Shown here: positions 8,774 to 18,327 of the stretch, piece after piece
How the letters are laid out: each line of letters begins with the position of its first letter
How positions within the stretch are numbered: the first letter of the stretch is position 1
Source: Pseudomonas viciae
Lineage (GTDB): Bacteria; Pseudomonadota; Gammaproteobacteria; Pseudomonadales; Pseudomonadaceae
DNA: 64,000 nucleotides
Direction of reading: 5' to 3'
Assembly (NCBI RefSeq): GCF_004786035.1
Contig: NZ_CP035088.1
Span: 1,400,001-1,464,000, forward strand
Translations under genes and position numbers: made by a program
Notes under the pieces: generated by a model
Database searches by the model: none
What the model was told of the DNA's origin: nothing
The model's input: the letters and a program-made list of their open reading frames with translations, nothing else

Positions 8774-9688
8774 ATGAGCGAGATGGATGATCTGGCGGCG
8801 TTTGCCGTGTTGATGGAGGCTGGCAGCTTCACCCTGGCGGCCCAGCAGTTGGGTTGCAGCAAGGGCCAGTTGTCCAAACGCATCAGCTTGTTGGAGAGTC
8901 GGTTTTGCGTGGTATTGCTGCAGCGCACCACACGACGCTTGAGCCTCACGGCGGCCGGCGCGGCGTTGTTGCCTCAGGCCCAGGCGCTGTTGGTACAGGT
9001 GGAAAGGGCGCGTCAGGCATTGGCTCGGTTGAAGGACGATATTTCCGGGCCGGTGCGGATGACGGTTCCGGTTTCGTTGGGCGAAACCTTCTTTGAAGGG
9101 CTGCTGACGGAGTTCGCGCGCACTTACCCCAACGTGCAGATCGAGCTGGAGCTTTACAACGGCTACCGCGACCTGACCCGCGATGGCTTCGACCTGGCGA
9201 TTCGTTCCGATGCCGCCATCGATGAGCGATTGGTGGCTCGCCCTCTGCTGGCCTGGCACGAAATGACCTGCGCCAGCCCGGCCTACCTCGATCAATACGG
9301 TGAACCCCAGACCCCCCAGGCCCTGGCCGAACATCGCTGTCTGCTCAACAGCCACTACAGCGGGCGGGAAGAATGGCTTTATCACCAGCAACACGAACTG
9401 CTGCGGGTCCGTGTGTCGGGGCCGTTCGCCAGCAACCACTACAGCCTGTTGAAAAAGGCGGCCCTGGCCGACGCCGGAATCGCCCGGCTGCCGTCGTACC
9501 TGCTGCAGGAAGAATTGGCTGACGGCCGCCTGCGCTGGGTGCTGCGCGAGTACCAGACCCGGCGCATGCCGATGTACCTGGTGCATCCGTATCAGGGCGG
9601 GTTGCCCAAGCGCACCCAGGTGCTGGCCGACTATTTGATTGATTGGTTCAAGCGCAGTGGTGAGGCGTTGGATCGGCTTCAACGATAA
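8774..9688 (+). CDS. LysR-family transcriptional regulator
   Basis: A 304-residue protein. The N-terminal winged helix-turn-helix (about 1-60: FAVLMEAGSFTLAAQQLGCS, then KGQLSKRISLLE) is typical of LysR. A linker helix and a periplasmic-binding-protein-like effector domain follow (about 90-295). The sequence resembles the CrgA/DsdC-like group that recognises small aromatic or lipid-like inducers, but no ligand can be assigned. I took the ATG at 8774 (MSEMDDLAAF); the frame is open further upstream to 8723. It probably controls the divergent SDR gene. Confidence 0.85.
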   Translation: MSEMDDLAAFAVLMEAGSFTLAAQQLGCSKGQLSKRISLLESRFCVVLLQRTTRRLSLTAAGAALLPQAQALLVQVERARQALARLKDDISGPVRMTVPVSLGETFFEGLLTEFARTYPNVQIELELYNGYRDLTRDGFDLAIRSDAAIDERLVARPLLAWHEMTCASPAYLDQYGEPQTPQALAEHRCLLNSHYSGREEWLYHQQHELLRVRVSGPFASNHYSLLKKAALADAGIARLPSYLLQEELADGRLRWVLREYQTRRMPMYLVHPYQGGLPKRTQVLADYLIDWFKRSGEALDRLQR

Positions 9689-9724
9689 CCCGTCCACCGG
9701 ATGCTCCCACAGGAATTTTTAGTC

Positions 9725-10201
9725 TCAATGGGCGTAGCGTTTGGCGATCAGATGATCGATGGACAACACCCCCGGCCCGCGCGCCATCAGGTAGAGCAAT
9801 ACCGCCGCCCAGGTGCCGTGGGTCGGATAGGCGTCCGGGTAGACAAACAACTGAATGGTCAAGGTCATGCCCAACAGGGCCATCGCCGAGAAACGTGTCG
9901 CCAGTCCCAGCAGAATCAGCACCGGGAACACATGTTCGGCAGCGGCCGCCAGATGCGCTGCCAGCTCGGGCGACAGCAGCGGCAGGGCGTATTCGCTTTT
10001 GAACAGGGGAATGGTTGAGTCCGCCAGATGTGGCAGGCCGATCTGGAAGGTGCCGTCGAACAGGTCGATGGCCAGGCCCTCGATTTTGGTCTGGCCGGAT
10101 TTCCAGAACACCGCGGCGATGGAAAAACGCCCAACGAAGGCGATCAGGCTGTGGGGAATTTTCTCCAGCCATTGAATGAAAGCGGTAATCAGAGCGTTCA
10201 T
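9725..10201 (-). CDS. DoxX-family membrane protein, fourth gene of the bufferin-type operon
   Basis: A 158-residue DoxX protein with about four hydrophobic helices (IAFVGRFSIAAVFWKSGQTK, VFPVLILLGLATRF, MALLGMTLTIQLFVY and the C-terminal helix). It is translationally coupled to the upstream gene by an ATGA overlap at 10198-10201. In bufferin operons the DoxX member is called BufD and is thought to serve redox or membrane steps; its exact role is not settled. It is the last gene of the operon. Assignment as BufD rests on the operon context. Confidence 0.85.
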   Translation of the reverse strand: MNALITAFIQWLEKIPHSLIAFVGRFSIAAVFWKSGQTKIEGLAIDLFDGTFQIGLPHLADSTIPLFKSEYALPLLSPELAAHLAAAAEHVFPVLILLGLATRFSAMALLGMTLTIQLFVYPDAYPTHGTWAAVLLYLMARGPGVLSIDHLIAKRYAH

Positions 10202-10968
10202 TGGGTGACCTGCTCAGGTAAGAGATAAGTGATGGCTTGGTAGCGGATGAGCCTCGCCAGGGTCTGTTCCACGTCGAGGTCGGTGTGGCGCTCCACCGCG
10301 GTCTCGATGGCAGCGGTCAGCGACAGGCCCTGTTGCAGGGCCGTGATGAAACCATGGGCAGCGTGACTGATCGCCAGCACTTCCACGTCGAAGCCATGGC
10401 GCAGTACCAGGGCGTTTTGCGCAGAGTACGGCTCGAACGGCACGGGAGGCTCTTGCTGATGGGCGGCCCAGACCGCGACCACGGCGAAGGGCGATTGCAG
10501 CAGGCGCAGGGACGGATGAAGGCCGATCTTCAGATGCGCGGCGAGTGTGGGGGATGACAGCACCTCCACGATTCGTTCCCCACTCATGGGCTGGGCGTCG
10601 GCGGCGTGGCAGGCCTCGACTTGCAGCCGCTCCAGGCGCGCAACGTCCGCCAGATAGGGGACGCTGGCGGCGGGTTCGAACTGTTCGATGAACCGGGCAA
10701 AATCGGCACCGTAGTCGCTCATGATCGGGCTGCACGGCGCCGCCGACTGCATGTAGACCCTGGCCATGGCCCGGAAAAACTCCTCGCCCACCAGTTGCGC
10801 CACCACTGGGTAGTTGTCGGCCAGGGCATTGATCAATGAGCTGAGCACGTTGTTGCGGTACACCGCGAAGCGGTTCCCGGGATCGGCGCCATTGGCGCTG
10901 ATCAAACCCGGTGGACAGGCTTTGCCTGGGTCGAGCAGGGCGGCGGCGAACTCGCTGAAGCGGCTCAT
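10198..10968 (-). CDS. MNIO partner protein, DUF2063 (BufC/HvfC type)
   Basis: A 256-residue protein. The N-terminal half (about 5-100, with [24 protein letters not shown]) is the DUF2063 putative DNA-binding-fold domain; the C-terminal half is variable. In MNIO systems this protein is a RiPP-recognition partner that presents the precursor peptide to the iron enzyme, despite the DNA-binding name. It overlaps both neighbours by ATGA (10965-10968 and 10198-10201), indicating tight co-translation. Confidence 0.87.
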   Translation of the reverse strand: MSRFSEFAAALLDPGKACPPGLISANGADPGNRFAVYRNNVLSSLINALADNYPVVAQLVGEEFFRAMARVYMQSAAPCSPIMSDYGADFARFIEQFEPAASVPYLADVARLERLQVEACHAADAQPMSGERIVEVLSSPTLAAHLKIGLHPSLRLLQSPFAVVAVWAAHQQEPPVPFEPYSAQNALVLRHGFDVEVLAISHAAHGFITALQQGLSLTAAIETAVERHTDLDVEQTLARLIRYQAITYLLPEQVTQ

Positions 10969-11834
10969 GACCGGGCTCCGGCGGCGCTTAACAGTCGGTC
11001 GGCCTGACGCGCTTCGGCCAGCAGCACTTGCAATGCAGGAACATGGTTGTCTCGTTCGATCAAAGTGGCCACGGGTCCGGTTCGCTCCAGGGCTTGGCGA
11101 TACAGTTGCCAGACGTCGTTGTCGATCGGCGCGCCGTGGTCGTCGATCAGCAAGCGCTCACCGAGGCTGTCGGTGTCTTCGGCAAAGCCGGCCAGATGAA
11201 TTTCGCCGGTGGCCTGCAGGGGCAAGGCGTCGAGGTAGGCCAGTGGATCGCGGCGATGGTTGACGCAGGAAACGTAAACGTTGTTCACATCCAGCAGCAG
11301 GCCACAGCCGGTGCGACGAATAACTTCACTGATGAAGCAGGCCTCGTCGAGGGTCGATTCCTCGAACGCCAGATAGGTGGCCGGGTTTTCCAGCAACATC
11401 GTGCGCTTGAGGCAAGACTGCACCTGATCGACGTGTTCGCAGACGCGGTTGAGCGTCGCGTCGTCGTAGGCCAGGGGCAGCAGGTCATTGAGGAACACCG
11501 GGCCATGGCTGGACCAGGCCAGGTGTTCGGAAAAGGACTGGGGTTGATAGCGCTCGATCAGTGCGGCCAGGCGCTGCAAATGTGCGACATCCAGCGGCCC
11601 CTCGCCACCAATCGACAGGCCGACGCCGTGCAGCGACAGCGGATACTGCTCGCGTATCCGCCCCAGGAAGTGATGAAACGGCCCGCCGGCCACCATGTAG
11701 TTTTCCGCGTGCACTTCGAAGAAGCCCAGCTCCGGTTGGGTCTGGAGTACTTCACGAAAATGCTCGGCCTTGAGCCCCAGCCCCGCCCTTGGCGGCAGCC
11801 GGGTATCGGTGGCGAGGAAAGGGGTATTCGACAT
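10965..11834 (-). CDS. MNIO (DUF692) multinuclear non-heme iron enzyme, BufB/HvfB type
   Basis: A 289-residue TIM-barrel-like DUF692/UPF0276 protein. Likely metal ligands are visible in SLHGVGLS (His70), [35 protein letters not shown] and LIERDN. Characterised MNIO enzymes use a cluster of iron ions to oxidise cysteine side chains in precursor peptides, giving oxazolone/thioamide or thiooxazole groups. I chose ATG 11834 (MSNTPFLAT); the frame extends upstream to 12008 but that part is the antisense of the precursor gene. The substrate is almost certainly the DUF2282 peptide encoded 25 bp upstream. Confidence 0.9.
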   Translation of the reverse strand: MSNTPFLATDTRLPPRAGLGLKAEHFREVLQTQPELGFFEVHAENYMVAGGPFHHFLGRIREQYPLSLHGVGLSIGGEGPLDVAHLQRLAALIERYQPQSFSEHLAWSSHGPVFLNDLLPLAYDDATLNRVCEHVDQVQSCLKRTMLLENPATYLAFEESTLDEACFISEVIRRTGCGLLLDVNNVYVSCVNHRRDPLAYLDALPLQATGEIHLAGFAEDTDSLGERLLIDDHGAPIDNDVWQLYRQALERTGPVATLIERDNHVPALQVLLAEARQADRLLSAAGARS

Positions 11835-11859
11835 GGTGGCAGGCCTCAGGCAGATGCGA

Positions 11860-12165
11860 TCAGGACTTGGCTTTGAACGCTTCGAGCTGGCCGAAACCGG
11901 TGGGGGAGGTCTTGCTTTCGAGGGTGGTGCAAGTGCCTTTGGGGACCGATTTCCAAGCGTTGGCCTGATAGTCCATTTTCGCGGTACCGGCACAGGTGGT
12001 ACCGGCACCGGCGGCGCAGTCGTTCTTGCCTTTGAGGGCGACGCCGAAGCATTTTTCCATGCTGTCGTCGGCTGCGTGGACGGTCGAGACGGCTGTCATG
12101 CTCAGGGCAGAACCGAGGGCCAGGACCAGGGCGGTGGCGGACAGGGTACGGGTCGAAGCAGTCAT
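11860..12165 (-). CDS. DUF2282 precursor protein (bufferin-type metal-binding RiPP)
   Basis: A 101-residue protein with a Sec signal peptide cleaved near Ala31 ([13 protein letters not shown]). The mature part has four cysteines, Cys39, Cys50, Cys58 and Cys79, in the DUF2282 arrangement [36 protein letters not shown]2282 proteins are the BufA1 class: periplasmic peptides whose core cysteines are oxidised by an MNIO enzyme so that they bind copper. It is the first gene of the operon bufA-bufB-bufC-bufD. The start at 12165 has GGAGAATCATC upstream. Confidence 0.88.
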   Translation of the reverse strand: MTASTRTLSATALVLALGSALSMTAVSTVHAADDSMEKCFGVALKGKNDCAAGAGTTCAGTAKMDYQANAWKSVPKGTCTTLESKTSPTGFGQLEAFKAKS

Positions 12166-12194
12166 GATGATTCTCCAGTTTTTCAGGGAAGTGA

Positions 12195-12213
12195 ACCGGC
12201 GTTTAGTGCCGGT
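12195..12213. promoter_or_regulatory. Inverted repeat ACCGGC-N7-GCCGGT in the leader of the DUF2282 gene
   Basis: A perfect 6-bp inverted repeat 30 bp upstream of the start of the metal-peptide operon. It could be an operator or an RNA hairpin. A TGTAACA element (minus strand, about 12243-12249) further upstream resembles an ECF-sigma -35 box. Confidence 0.45.
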
Positions 12214-12287
12214 CTGCTGAACTAGAGAGGGGGTGTGGGGAAGTGTTACAGCGGGTCCTCGATTTTTTTATTTTTCCTCCAGATTCA

Positions 12288-12319
12288 TTGTGGCGAGGGG
12301 ATAAATCCCCTCGCCACAA
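12288..12319. repeat. Perfect palindrome of the GTGGCGAGGGGAT class
   Basis: Two 15-bp arms (TTGTGGCGAGGGGAT and its complement) with a 2-base loop. The same sequence class recurs at 54987-55012. Confidence 0.85.
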
Positions 12320-12361
12320 ATGTGTTCTCTTGTCACCGTTGTGCTTGCTTGAAATCCAGGC

Positions 12362-12390
12362 AAAAAAAACGGCCCGAAGGCCGTTTTTTT
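12362..12390 (-). terminator. Terminator of the bra operon
   Basis: AAAAAAACGGCC-CGAA-GGCCGTTTTTTT, 12 bases beyond the stop of the last transporter gene. It is symmetric and may also stop transcription from the other side. Confidence 0.9.
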
Positions 12391-12402
12391 ACTGCCACAG
12401 AC

Positions 12403-13104
12403 TCAACCGCCCAGGTACGCCTCGCGCACTTTCGGATCGGTCAGCAGAGCTTCACCGGTGCCTTGCATCACCACGCGACCGTTCTCCAGCACGTACGCCC
12501 GGTCGGCGATTTTCAGCGCCTGGTTGGCGTTCTGCTCCACCAGGAACACCGTCACGCCATCCTTGCGCAGTTGTTCGATGATGTCGAAGATCTGTTGGAT
12601 GATGATCGGCGCCAGGCCCAGGGAAGGTTCGTCAAGCAACAGCAGCTTGGGCTTGCTCATCAGCGCACGGCCGATGGCGAGCATTTGCTGTTCGCCGCCG
12701 GACATGGTGCCGCCGCGTTGGGTAAAGCGTTCTTTCAGGCGTGGGAAAAGGTGCAGCACCTTGTCCATTTGTTCCTGAAAGTCGCCCTTGTCGGTGAAAA
12801 ACCCGCCCATGGCGAGGTTTTCTTCCACGGTCAGTCGGGCAAATACCCGACGACCTTCCGGCACCACCGCGATGCTTTTGCGCATGATGTGCGACGAGTC
12901 CTGGCCCACCAGTTCCTCACCCATGTAGCGGATGCTGCCGCTGTGGGCCTGGGGCGAACCGCAGAGCGTCATCAGCAGGGTGGATTTGCCGGCACCGTTG
13001 GCACCGATCAGCGTGACGATTTCGCCCTGGCGGACTTCGACGTTGACGCTGTGCAGGGCCTGGATCTTGCCGTAGAAGGTGGAAACGTTTTCGAACTGCA
13101 GCAT
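12403..13104 (-). CDS. braG: Branched-chain amino-acid ABC transporter ATPase LivF/BraG
   Basis: A 233-residue ABC ATPase of normal LivF length. The Walker A motif GANGAGKST is at 34-42, the signature motif MSGGEQQMLAIGRAL follows, then Walker B LLLLDEPSLGLAP and the switch His region VFLVEQNAN. It hydrolyses ATP on the cytoplasmic face to drive Leu/Ile/Val uptake, paired with BraF. It starts directly at the stop of braF (no gap), and a strong terminator follows. Confidence 0.95.
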   Translation of the reverse strand: MLQFENVSTFYGKIQALHSVNVEVRQGEIVTLIGANGAGKSTLLMTLCGSPQAHSGSIRYMGEELVGQDSSHIMRKSIAVVPEGRRVFARLTVEENLAMGGFFTDKGDFQEQMDKVLHLFPRLKERFTQRGGTMSGGEQQMLAIGRALMSKPKLLLLDEPSLGLAPIIIQQIFDIIEQLRKDGVTVFLVEQNANQALKIADRAYVLENGRVVMQGTGEALLTDPKVREAYLGG

Positions 13105-13872
13105 TTACGCTTCCCCCAGGTAGGCTTTGATCACTTCAGGATTGTCGCGGATCTGTTCCGGCGAACCATCGGCCAGGGGCGTGCCCTGGTTGATCACGAC
13201 GATGTGGTCGGAAATGCTCATGACCAGTTTCATGTCGTGCTCGATCAGCAGCACGGTGACGTTGTGCTCCTCACGCAGCACGCCGATCAGGGCCTTCAGG
13301 TCTTCGGTTTCCTTCGGGTTCAGGCCGGCGGCCGGTTCGTCGAGCATGAGGATCCGCGGACGGGTCATCATGCAGCGGGCGATTTCCAGGCGTCGTTGCT
13401 GACCGTAGGCCAGGGTTCCGGCGGTACGGTTGGCGAACTCCTTGAGGTTGACCTTCTCCAGCCAATACTCGGCGTACTCCATGGCCTCGCGTTCGCTCTT
13501 GCGGAACGAAGGGGTCTTGAACAGGCCGGCAAAGAAGTTGGTGTTCAGGTGACGATGCTGGGCGATCAACAGGTTCTCGACCGCCGTCATGTCCTTGAAC
13601 AGCCGCACGTTCTGGAAGGTGCGCACCACGCCCTTGCGGGCGATCTGGTGGCCGGGCAGGCCCTGGATCGGCTCGCCGTCCAGCAGGATCGTGCCGCCGG
13701 TGGGCTGGTAGAAGCCGGTCAGGCAGTTGAACACGGTGGTCTTGCCCGCGCCGTTCGGCCCGATCAGTGCAACCACCTGTTTCTCTTTCACGGTCAGGGC
13801 CACGCCGTTGACCGCCAGCAAGCCGCCGAAGCGCATGCTCAAGTTTTCGACTTTCAGAATCTCGCGGCTCAT
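13105..13872 (-). CDS. braF: Branched-chain amino-acid ABC transporter ATPase LivG/BraF
   Basis: A 255-residue ABC ATPase. Walker [10 protein letters not shown] is at 38-46, the signature region [17 protein letters not shown] departs from LSGGQ as is usual for LivG, and Walker [14 protein letters not shown] follows. The extended insert after Walker A (about 95-140) is normal for LivG and explains the greater length than LivF. The start ATG at 13872 overlaps the braE stop as ATGA. Confidence 0.95.
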   Translation of the reverse strand: MSREILKVENLSMRFGGLLAVNGVALTVKEKQVVALIGPNGAGKTTVFNCLTGFYQPTGGTILLDGEPIQGLPGHQIARKGVVRTFQNVRLFKDMTAVENLLIAQHRHLNTNFFAGLFKTPSFRKSEREAMEYAEYWLEKVNLKEFANRTAGTLAYGQQRRLEIARCMMTRPRILMLDEPAAGLNPKETEDLKALIGVLREEHNVTVLLIEHDMKLVMSISDHIVVINQGTPLADGSPEQIRDNPEVIKAYLGEA

Positions 13873-15125
13873 TTGCGCAGCTCCATGTGCGGGCGTTGCA
13901 TAGGCAGCAGACCTTGAGGACGCCAGATCATCATCAGCACCATCAAGGCGCCGAACATCAACATGCGGTATTCGCTGAATTCACGCATCATTTCCGGCAA
14001 CAGGATCATCACGATCGCCGCCAGGATCACGCCCAACTGCGAGCCCATCCCGCCCAGCACCACGATGGCGAGGATGATCGCCGACTCGATGAAGGTGAAG
14101 GATTCCGGCGTCACCAGGCCCTGGCGGGCGGCGAAGAAACTACCGGCAAACCCGGCGAACGCGGCGCCGAGGGTGAAGGCCGACAGCTTGATCACGGTTG
14201 GGTTGAGACCCAGGGCACGGCAGGCGATTTCGTCTTCACGCAACGCTTCCCACGCACGGCCGATGGGCATGCGCAGCAGGCGATTGATGACGAACAGCGC
14301 AGCCAGGGCCAGCAACAGTGCAACCAGGTAGAGGAAAATCACCTTGTTGATCGAGTTGTACTCCAGGCCGAAGTACTCGTGGAAAGTCTGCAGGCCTTCG
14401 GCGGCTTTACGTTCGAAGGTCAGGCCGAAGAACGTCGGCTTCTCGATGTTGCTGATGCCGTTCGGGCCACCGGTGATGTCGGTCAGGTTACGCAGGAACA
14501 GACGGATGATCTCGCCAAACCCCAGGGTCACGATTGCCAGGTAGTCACCGCGCAAGCGCAGCACCGGGAAGCCCAGCAGGAAACCGAAGGTGGCGGCCAT
14601 CATCCCGGCGATCGGCAGGCAGATCCAGAAGCTCAGGCCGAAGTAGTGGGACAGCAGCGCATAGCTGTAGGCGCCGACGGCGTAGAAACCGACGTAACCC
14701 AGGTCCAGCAGGCCGGCCAAGCCTACGACGATGTTCAGGCCAAGGCCGAGCATGACGTAGATCAGGATCAGCGTGGCGATATCCACCGCACCGCGAGAGC
14801 CGAAGAATGGCCACACCAGTGCCACGACGATCAGGGCCAGTATGATCCAGCGCTGGGTGGTCGGCAGGGTCAGGAAGTTGCTGGCCTTGGCCGGGATCAC
14901 CGGCAGGCCGGGCGAAGACTTCCACATGGCGCTGACCTGCGTGCTGAACAGCACGCGCAGGAACATCAGCAGCGAACACACGGCGATGGTCGCCAGGATG
15001 GTCGGGCTGGTGCCATGCACTTCCAGGTTGATGCCGACGATGGTCAATTTCAGGCCGAGTACCGGATACGCGACCGCCCAGACCAACAGCGCGCTGAAGA
15101 GCGCCGATTTAAGATGTTTAGTCAT
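13869..15125 (-). CDS. braE: Branched-chain amino-acid ABC transporter permease LivM/BraE
   Basis: A 418-residue permease. The N-terminal 100 residues add extra hydrophobic segments (DUF3382-like), as in gamma-proteobacterial LivM. A core of about eight helices follows, with the EAA-like loop [20 protein letters not shown] that contacts the ATPases. It forms the membrane channel with BraD. ATGA overlaps link it to braD upstream and braF downstream. Confidence 0.95.
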   Translation of the reverse strand: MTKHLKSALFSALLVWAVAYPVLGLKLTIVGINLEVHGTSPTILATIAVCSLLMFLRVLFSTQVSAMWKSSPGLPVIPAKASNFLTLPTTQRWIILALIVVALVWPFFGSRGAVDIATLILIYVMLGLGLNIVVGLAGLLDLGYVGFYAVGAYSYALLSHYFGLSFWICLPIAGMMAATFGFLLGFPVLRLRGDYLAIVTLGFGEIIRLFLRNLTDITGGPNGISNIEKPTFFGLTFERKAAEGLQTFHEYFGLEYNSINKVIFLYLVALLLALAALFVINRLLRMPIGRAWEALREDEIACRALGLNPTVIKLSAFTLGAAFAGFAGSFFAARQGLVTPESFTFIESAIILAIVVLGGMGSQLGVILAAIVMILLPEMMREFSEYRMLMFGALMVLMMIWRPQGLLPMQRPHMELRK

Positions 15126-16045
15126 ACCTTCTCAACCTCCGGACGGCCCAGGATGCCGGTCGGCCGGAATAGCAGAACCAGGACCAGTAAGCCGAACGCG
15201 ACGACGTCCTTGTACTGGTCGCCAAAAATGTCGGCGCCAAAGGCTTCCGCCACGCCCAGCACCAGCCCGCCGAGCATCGCGCCGGGGATGCTGCCGATGC
15301 CGCCCAGTACCGCGGCGGTGAAGGCTTTCAGGCCCACGAGGAAACCGGCATTGGGGTTGATCACACCGTATTGCATGCTCAACAGCACCGCGGCGATGGC
15401 CGCCAGGGCCGCACCGATGACGAAGGTCAGGGCGATGATGTTGTTGGTGTTGATGCCCAGCAGGTTGGCCATCTTGATGTCCTCGGCACAGGCGCGGCAG
15501 GCGCGACCCAGGCGGGAACGGGAGATGAACAGCGTCAGGCCGAGCATGGCGACCAGGGTCACCACGAACACCACGATTTGCATGTAGGAAATCAGCACTT
15601 CATGTGCCCCACCTGGCCCGATGGCAATGTTGCCCGGAATCAGGTTGGGAATGGATTTGTCCTTGGAGTCTTGCGAAAGCAGTACCGTGTTCTGCAGGAA
15701 GATCGACATGCCGATGGCGGAAATCAGCGGGATCAGACGGTTGCTGCCGCGCAGGGGGCGGTAAGCGATCCGTTCGATGCTGTAGCCATACGAACTGGTG
15801 ACCACGATGCTCGCGATGAACGCCGCGGTCATCAACAGCGGGACACTGTCGAGTCCCATCATGGCCAGCCCGGCGATGGCGATGAACGCCACGTAGGAGC
15901 CGATCATGTACACCTCGCCGTGGGCGAAGTTGATCATTCCAATGATGCCGTAAACCATCGTATAGCCGATGGCGATCAGGGCATACGTGCTGCCAACGGT
16001 CAGGCCGTTAACCAGCTGTTGGAAAAAGTGATAGATGTCAGGCAT
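15122..16045 (-). CDS. braD: Branched-chain amino-acid ABC transporter permease LivH/BraD
   Basis: A 307-residue permease of usual LivH length with about eight helices. The opening ([20 protein letters not shown]) and the loop [23 protein letters not shown] are family hallmarks. It is separated from braC by 230 bp containing a hairpin that probably ends most braC transcripts, so the membrane genes are made at a lower level than the binding protein. Confidence 0.95.
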   Translation of the reverse strand: MPDIYHFFQQLVNGLTVGSTYALIAIGYTMVYGIIGMINFAHGEVYMIGSYVAFIAIAGLAMMGLDSVPLLMTAAFIASIVVTSSYGYSIERIAYRPLRGSNRLIPLISAIGMSIFLQNTVLLSQDSKDKSIPNLIPGNIAIGPGGAHEVLISYMQIVVFVVTLVAMLGLTLFISRSRLGRACRACAEDIKMANLLGINTNNIIALTFVIGAALAAIAAVLLSMQYGVINPNAGFLVGLKAFTAAVLGGIGSIPGAMLGGLVLGVAEAFGADIFGDQYKDVVAFGLLVLVLLFRPTGILGRPEVEKV

Positions 16046-16220
16046 TACAGCGCTCCTAAAAACCTGATACGCATTTCACTGGTGGAGTCATTTTCCCGCC
16101 CGGGCCCCATGGATCTGCATCCACTTCGAGCACGAGGTTTGCCAGCGAACCGCTGATGACGGTTTTGAGATTTTCAGGTGGGGAGACTGGCGGATCACGC
16201 CAGCGCGGCCCAATACATTT

Positions 16221-16253
16221 AAAACAAAGCCCACGGCACGCCGTGGGCTTTAT
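16221..16253 (-). terminator. Hairpin between braC and braD, probable partial terminator
   Basis: GCCCACGGC-GT-GCCGTGGGC followed on the minus strand by TTTGTTTT, just after the braC stop. Read-through would feed braDEFG, the usual way to overproduce the binding protein. Confidence 0.75.
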
Positions 16254-16275
16254 TGGCAGTCAGTCAGGCCAGGCC

Positions 16276-17403
16276 TTACTGCGGCGAAGCTTCGGTTTTA
16301 GGTTTGCCGAAATGCCACTCGTAAACCACGAACTTGAAGTCCTTCAGGTCGCCCTTCGCGTCAAAGCTCAGGTCACCGGTAGGGGTCTTGAAGGTGCCGG
16401 CGTGGATGGCTTCAGCCACTTTGCCTGCGTCTTCGCTCTTGGCAGCCTTGATGGCGTCGGCGATCACGGTCACTGCGGAGTAGGACGGGAACACGAACGG
16501 ACCGCTCGGGTCTTCTTTCTTGGCCTTGAAGGCGTCAGCCAGGGCGATGTTGGCAGGGTCCTGGTCGAAAGATTTCGGCAGGGTTACCAGCAAGCCTTCG
16601 GAAGATTCCTTGGCGATCTGCGAGATGGAGTCGTTACCCACGCCTTCCGGACCCATGAACTTGGCTTTCAAGCCTTTTTCCTGGGATTGACGCAGGATCA
16701 GGCCCAGTTCCGGGTGGTAGCCGCCGTAGTAGACGAAGTCGACGTTGGCTTGCTTGAGCTTGGCGATCATCGAGGAGAAGTCTTTGTCGCCGGCGTTCAC
16801 GCCTTCGAAGACGGCCACTTTCACGCCTTTGTCTTCGAGGGTTTTCTTCACGGCGCTGGCGATGCCTTCACCGTATTGCTGCTTGTCGTGCAGGACCGCA
16901 ACGATTTTCGGCTTGACGTGGTCGGCGATGTAGTTGCCGGCCGCAGGGCCCTGGGCACTGTCCAGGCCGATGGTGCGGAAGATCATCTTGTAGCCGCGAG
17001 CGGTGATGTCCGGGCTGGTGGCGGCCGGGGTGATCATGATCACGCCTTCGTCTTCATAGATGTCCGAAGCCGGCTGGGTGGAGCTGGAGCACAGGTGGCC
17101 GACCACGAACTTGATGCCGTCGTTGACGACTTTGTTCGCGACCGCGACCGCTTGTTTTGGATCACAGGCGTCATCGTATTCAACGGCTTCAAGTTTCTTG
17201 CCGTCGACGCCGCCCTTGGCGTTGATCTGTTCGATGGCCATTTTGGCGCCACTGAACTGCATGTCGCCGTATTGGGCTACAGGGCCGGTTTTTGGGCCGG
17301 CGATGCCGATCTTGATGGTGTCGGCGGCGAACGAATGGCTGGCAACCCCGGCCAGAACCATAGCGGCAAACAGTTTGGAAATCTGCTTAGTAGCCTTAGT
17401 CAT
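16276..17403 (-). CDS. braC: Branched-chain amino-acid periplasmic binding protein BraC/LivK
   Basis: A 375-residue type I periplasmic binding protein. The Sec signal peptide (LFAAMVLAGVASHSFA/AD) is cleaved near residue 26. The mature part has the two-lobe LivJ/LivK pattern, starting IKIGIAGPKTGPVAQYG, with the family disulfide likely between the Cys in DDACDP and the Cys in GHLCSS. It binds Leu, Ile, Val and in Pseudomonas also Ala or Thr, and delivers them to BraDE. First gene of the operon. Confidence 0.95.
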   Translation of the reverse strand: MTKATKQISKLFAAMVLAGVASHSFAADTIKIGIAGPKTGPVAQYGDMQFSGAKMAIEQINAKGGVDGKKLEAVEYDDACDPKQAVAVANKVVNDGIKFVVGHLCSSSTQPASDIYEDEGVIMITPAATSPDITARGYKMIFRTIGLDSAQGPAAGNYIADHVKPKIVAVLHDKQQYGEGIASAVKKTLEDKGVKVAVFEGVNAGDKDFSSMIAKLKQANVDFVYYGGYHPELGLILRQSQEKGLKAKFMGPEGVGNDSISQIAKESSEGLLVTLPKSFDQDPANIALADAFKAKKEDPSGPFVFPSYSAVTVIADAIKAAKSEDAGKVAEAIHAGTFKTPTGDLSFDAKGDLKDFKFVVYEWHFGKPKTEASPQ

Positions 17404-17503
17404 AGTGCTCCACTCATGCTGTTGTAGTTTTTATAGTCCTGGCGCCGTAGCAGCAGAACCGGGTCAGATATCTTGGATACCCTCGCGGAAAATGCCCCCG
17501 GCA

Positions 17504-17519
17504 ACTGTACCGGTACAGT
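17504..17519. promoter_or_regulatory. Perfect 16-bp palindrome upstream of braC
   Basis: ACTGTACCGGTACAGT is fully symmetric, 101 bp before the braC start and 224 bp before the DUF2288 start. It looks like a dimeric operator, and the size suits a GntR/MocR-type regulator. The rest of the 339-bp gap shows no gene. Confidence 0.6.
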
Positions 17520-17742
17520 GTAGAGCGCCGATTGTTGGCAAGGGAAGCTGGCGCTTGGGGGCAAAACCTGAGGCTGTCGCTTTATTGAAAGAAAAAGACA
17601 GAATAGCGGCGGGGGTTGTCCGGTCAAATCGGCAATCCTTGGCGTTCCTGCGCTTTTCAATCGGTGCTGCAATTGCTACCGGGTTTTTCTGCCAGACCAC
17701 CGACGTTATTATTCGCGCCGATTTCTTTTCCGGACAGGTCCC

Positions 17743-18048
17743 ATGAATCAAGAACCTAGCACCCTCTATGCCAAACTGCTTGGTGAAACCGCATCCATCA
17801 CTTGGAAAGAGCTGGAGCCGTTCTTCGCCAAGGGTGCCCTATTGTGGGTCGATCCGGCACTGGATTTGATCGCCGCCGCCGAAGCCGTGGCCCAGGACGA
17901 AGGTACCAAAGTCGCCGCCTGGCTGGCCGCTGACCAGGTCGCCAAGCTGTCTGAAACGCGGGCGCTGGATCTTCTTGAGCGTGATCCGCAGCTTTGGGCG
18001 GTGGTGATTTCGCCGTGGATTATGATCCAGGAAAGGGCGTCGAACTGA
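17743..18048 (+). CDS. DUF2288 family protein
   Basis: A 101-residue soluble acidic protein (TLYAKLLGETASITWKELEP...LLWVDPALDLIAAAEAVAQD...LWAVVISPWIMIQE). It has no signal peptide or membrane segment. It matches DUF2288, small proteins common in proteobacteria and cyanobacteria with no known function. The start ATG at 17743 follows CGGACAGGTCCC. It lies alone between the braC promoter region and a REP pair. Confidence 0.8.
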   Translation: MNQEPSTLYAKLLGETASITWKELEPFFAKGALLWVDPALDLIAAAEAVAQDEGTKVAAWLAADQVAKLSETRALDLLERDPQLWAVVISPWIMIQERASN

Positions 18049-18327
18049 TCGATGCACCAACTTGGTTCGAGTTTTTTCTCGGGTGAAAGTGTGTAGGTGA
18101 GTAGCGTGATGGCGTCCTGCCGTGGCGAAACGCCACAGGGCAGGGTGACGTATACGTAACGGGAACAGTTCATGGGGCGGCCTTGGGGCTGCTCAATTGT
18201 TTCTGGATGTTATCTCGGTGGTGTATTCAAGGCCGCCTTCGCGAGCAAGCCCGCTCCCACAGTGGACCTCGGTTCCATGTGGGAGCGGGCTTGCTCGCGA
18301 AGGGGGCGATGCGGTGCTGCGGCTACC
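18049..18327. other. Intergenic region with one REP pair and no gene
   Basis: 279 bp between convergent genes. Apart from the REP pair at 18232-18306 I see no coding or regulatory signal. Confidence 0.7.
18232..18306. repeat. Inverted REP pair with short spacer
   Basis: CCTTCGCGAGCAAGCCCGCT and the inverted GGAGCGGGCTTGCTCGCGAA are separated by about 20 bp. Confidence 0.88.

Noticed and set aside
11835..12008. N-terminal extension of the MNIO enzyme
   Set aside because: The extension is Pro/Ser/Arg-rich and overlaps the precursor gene in another frame. The conserved start is at 11834.
12235..13917. A 560-codon open frame on the plus strand
   Set aside because: It is the mirror of braG and braF, whose ABC motifs are unmistakable. 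Long antisense frames are expected in GC-rich Pseudomonas genes.
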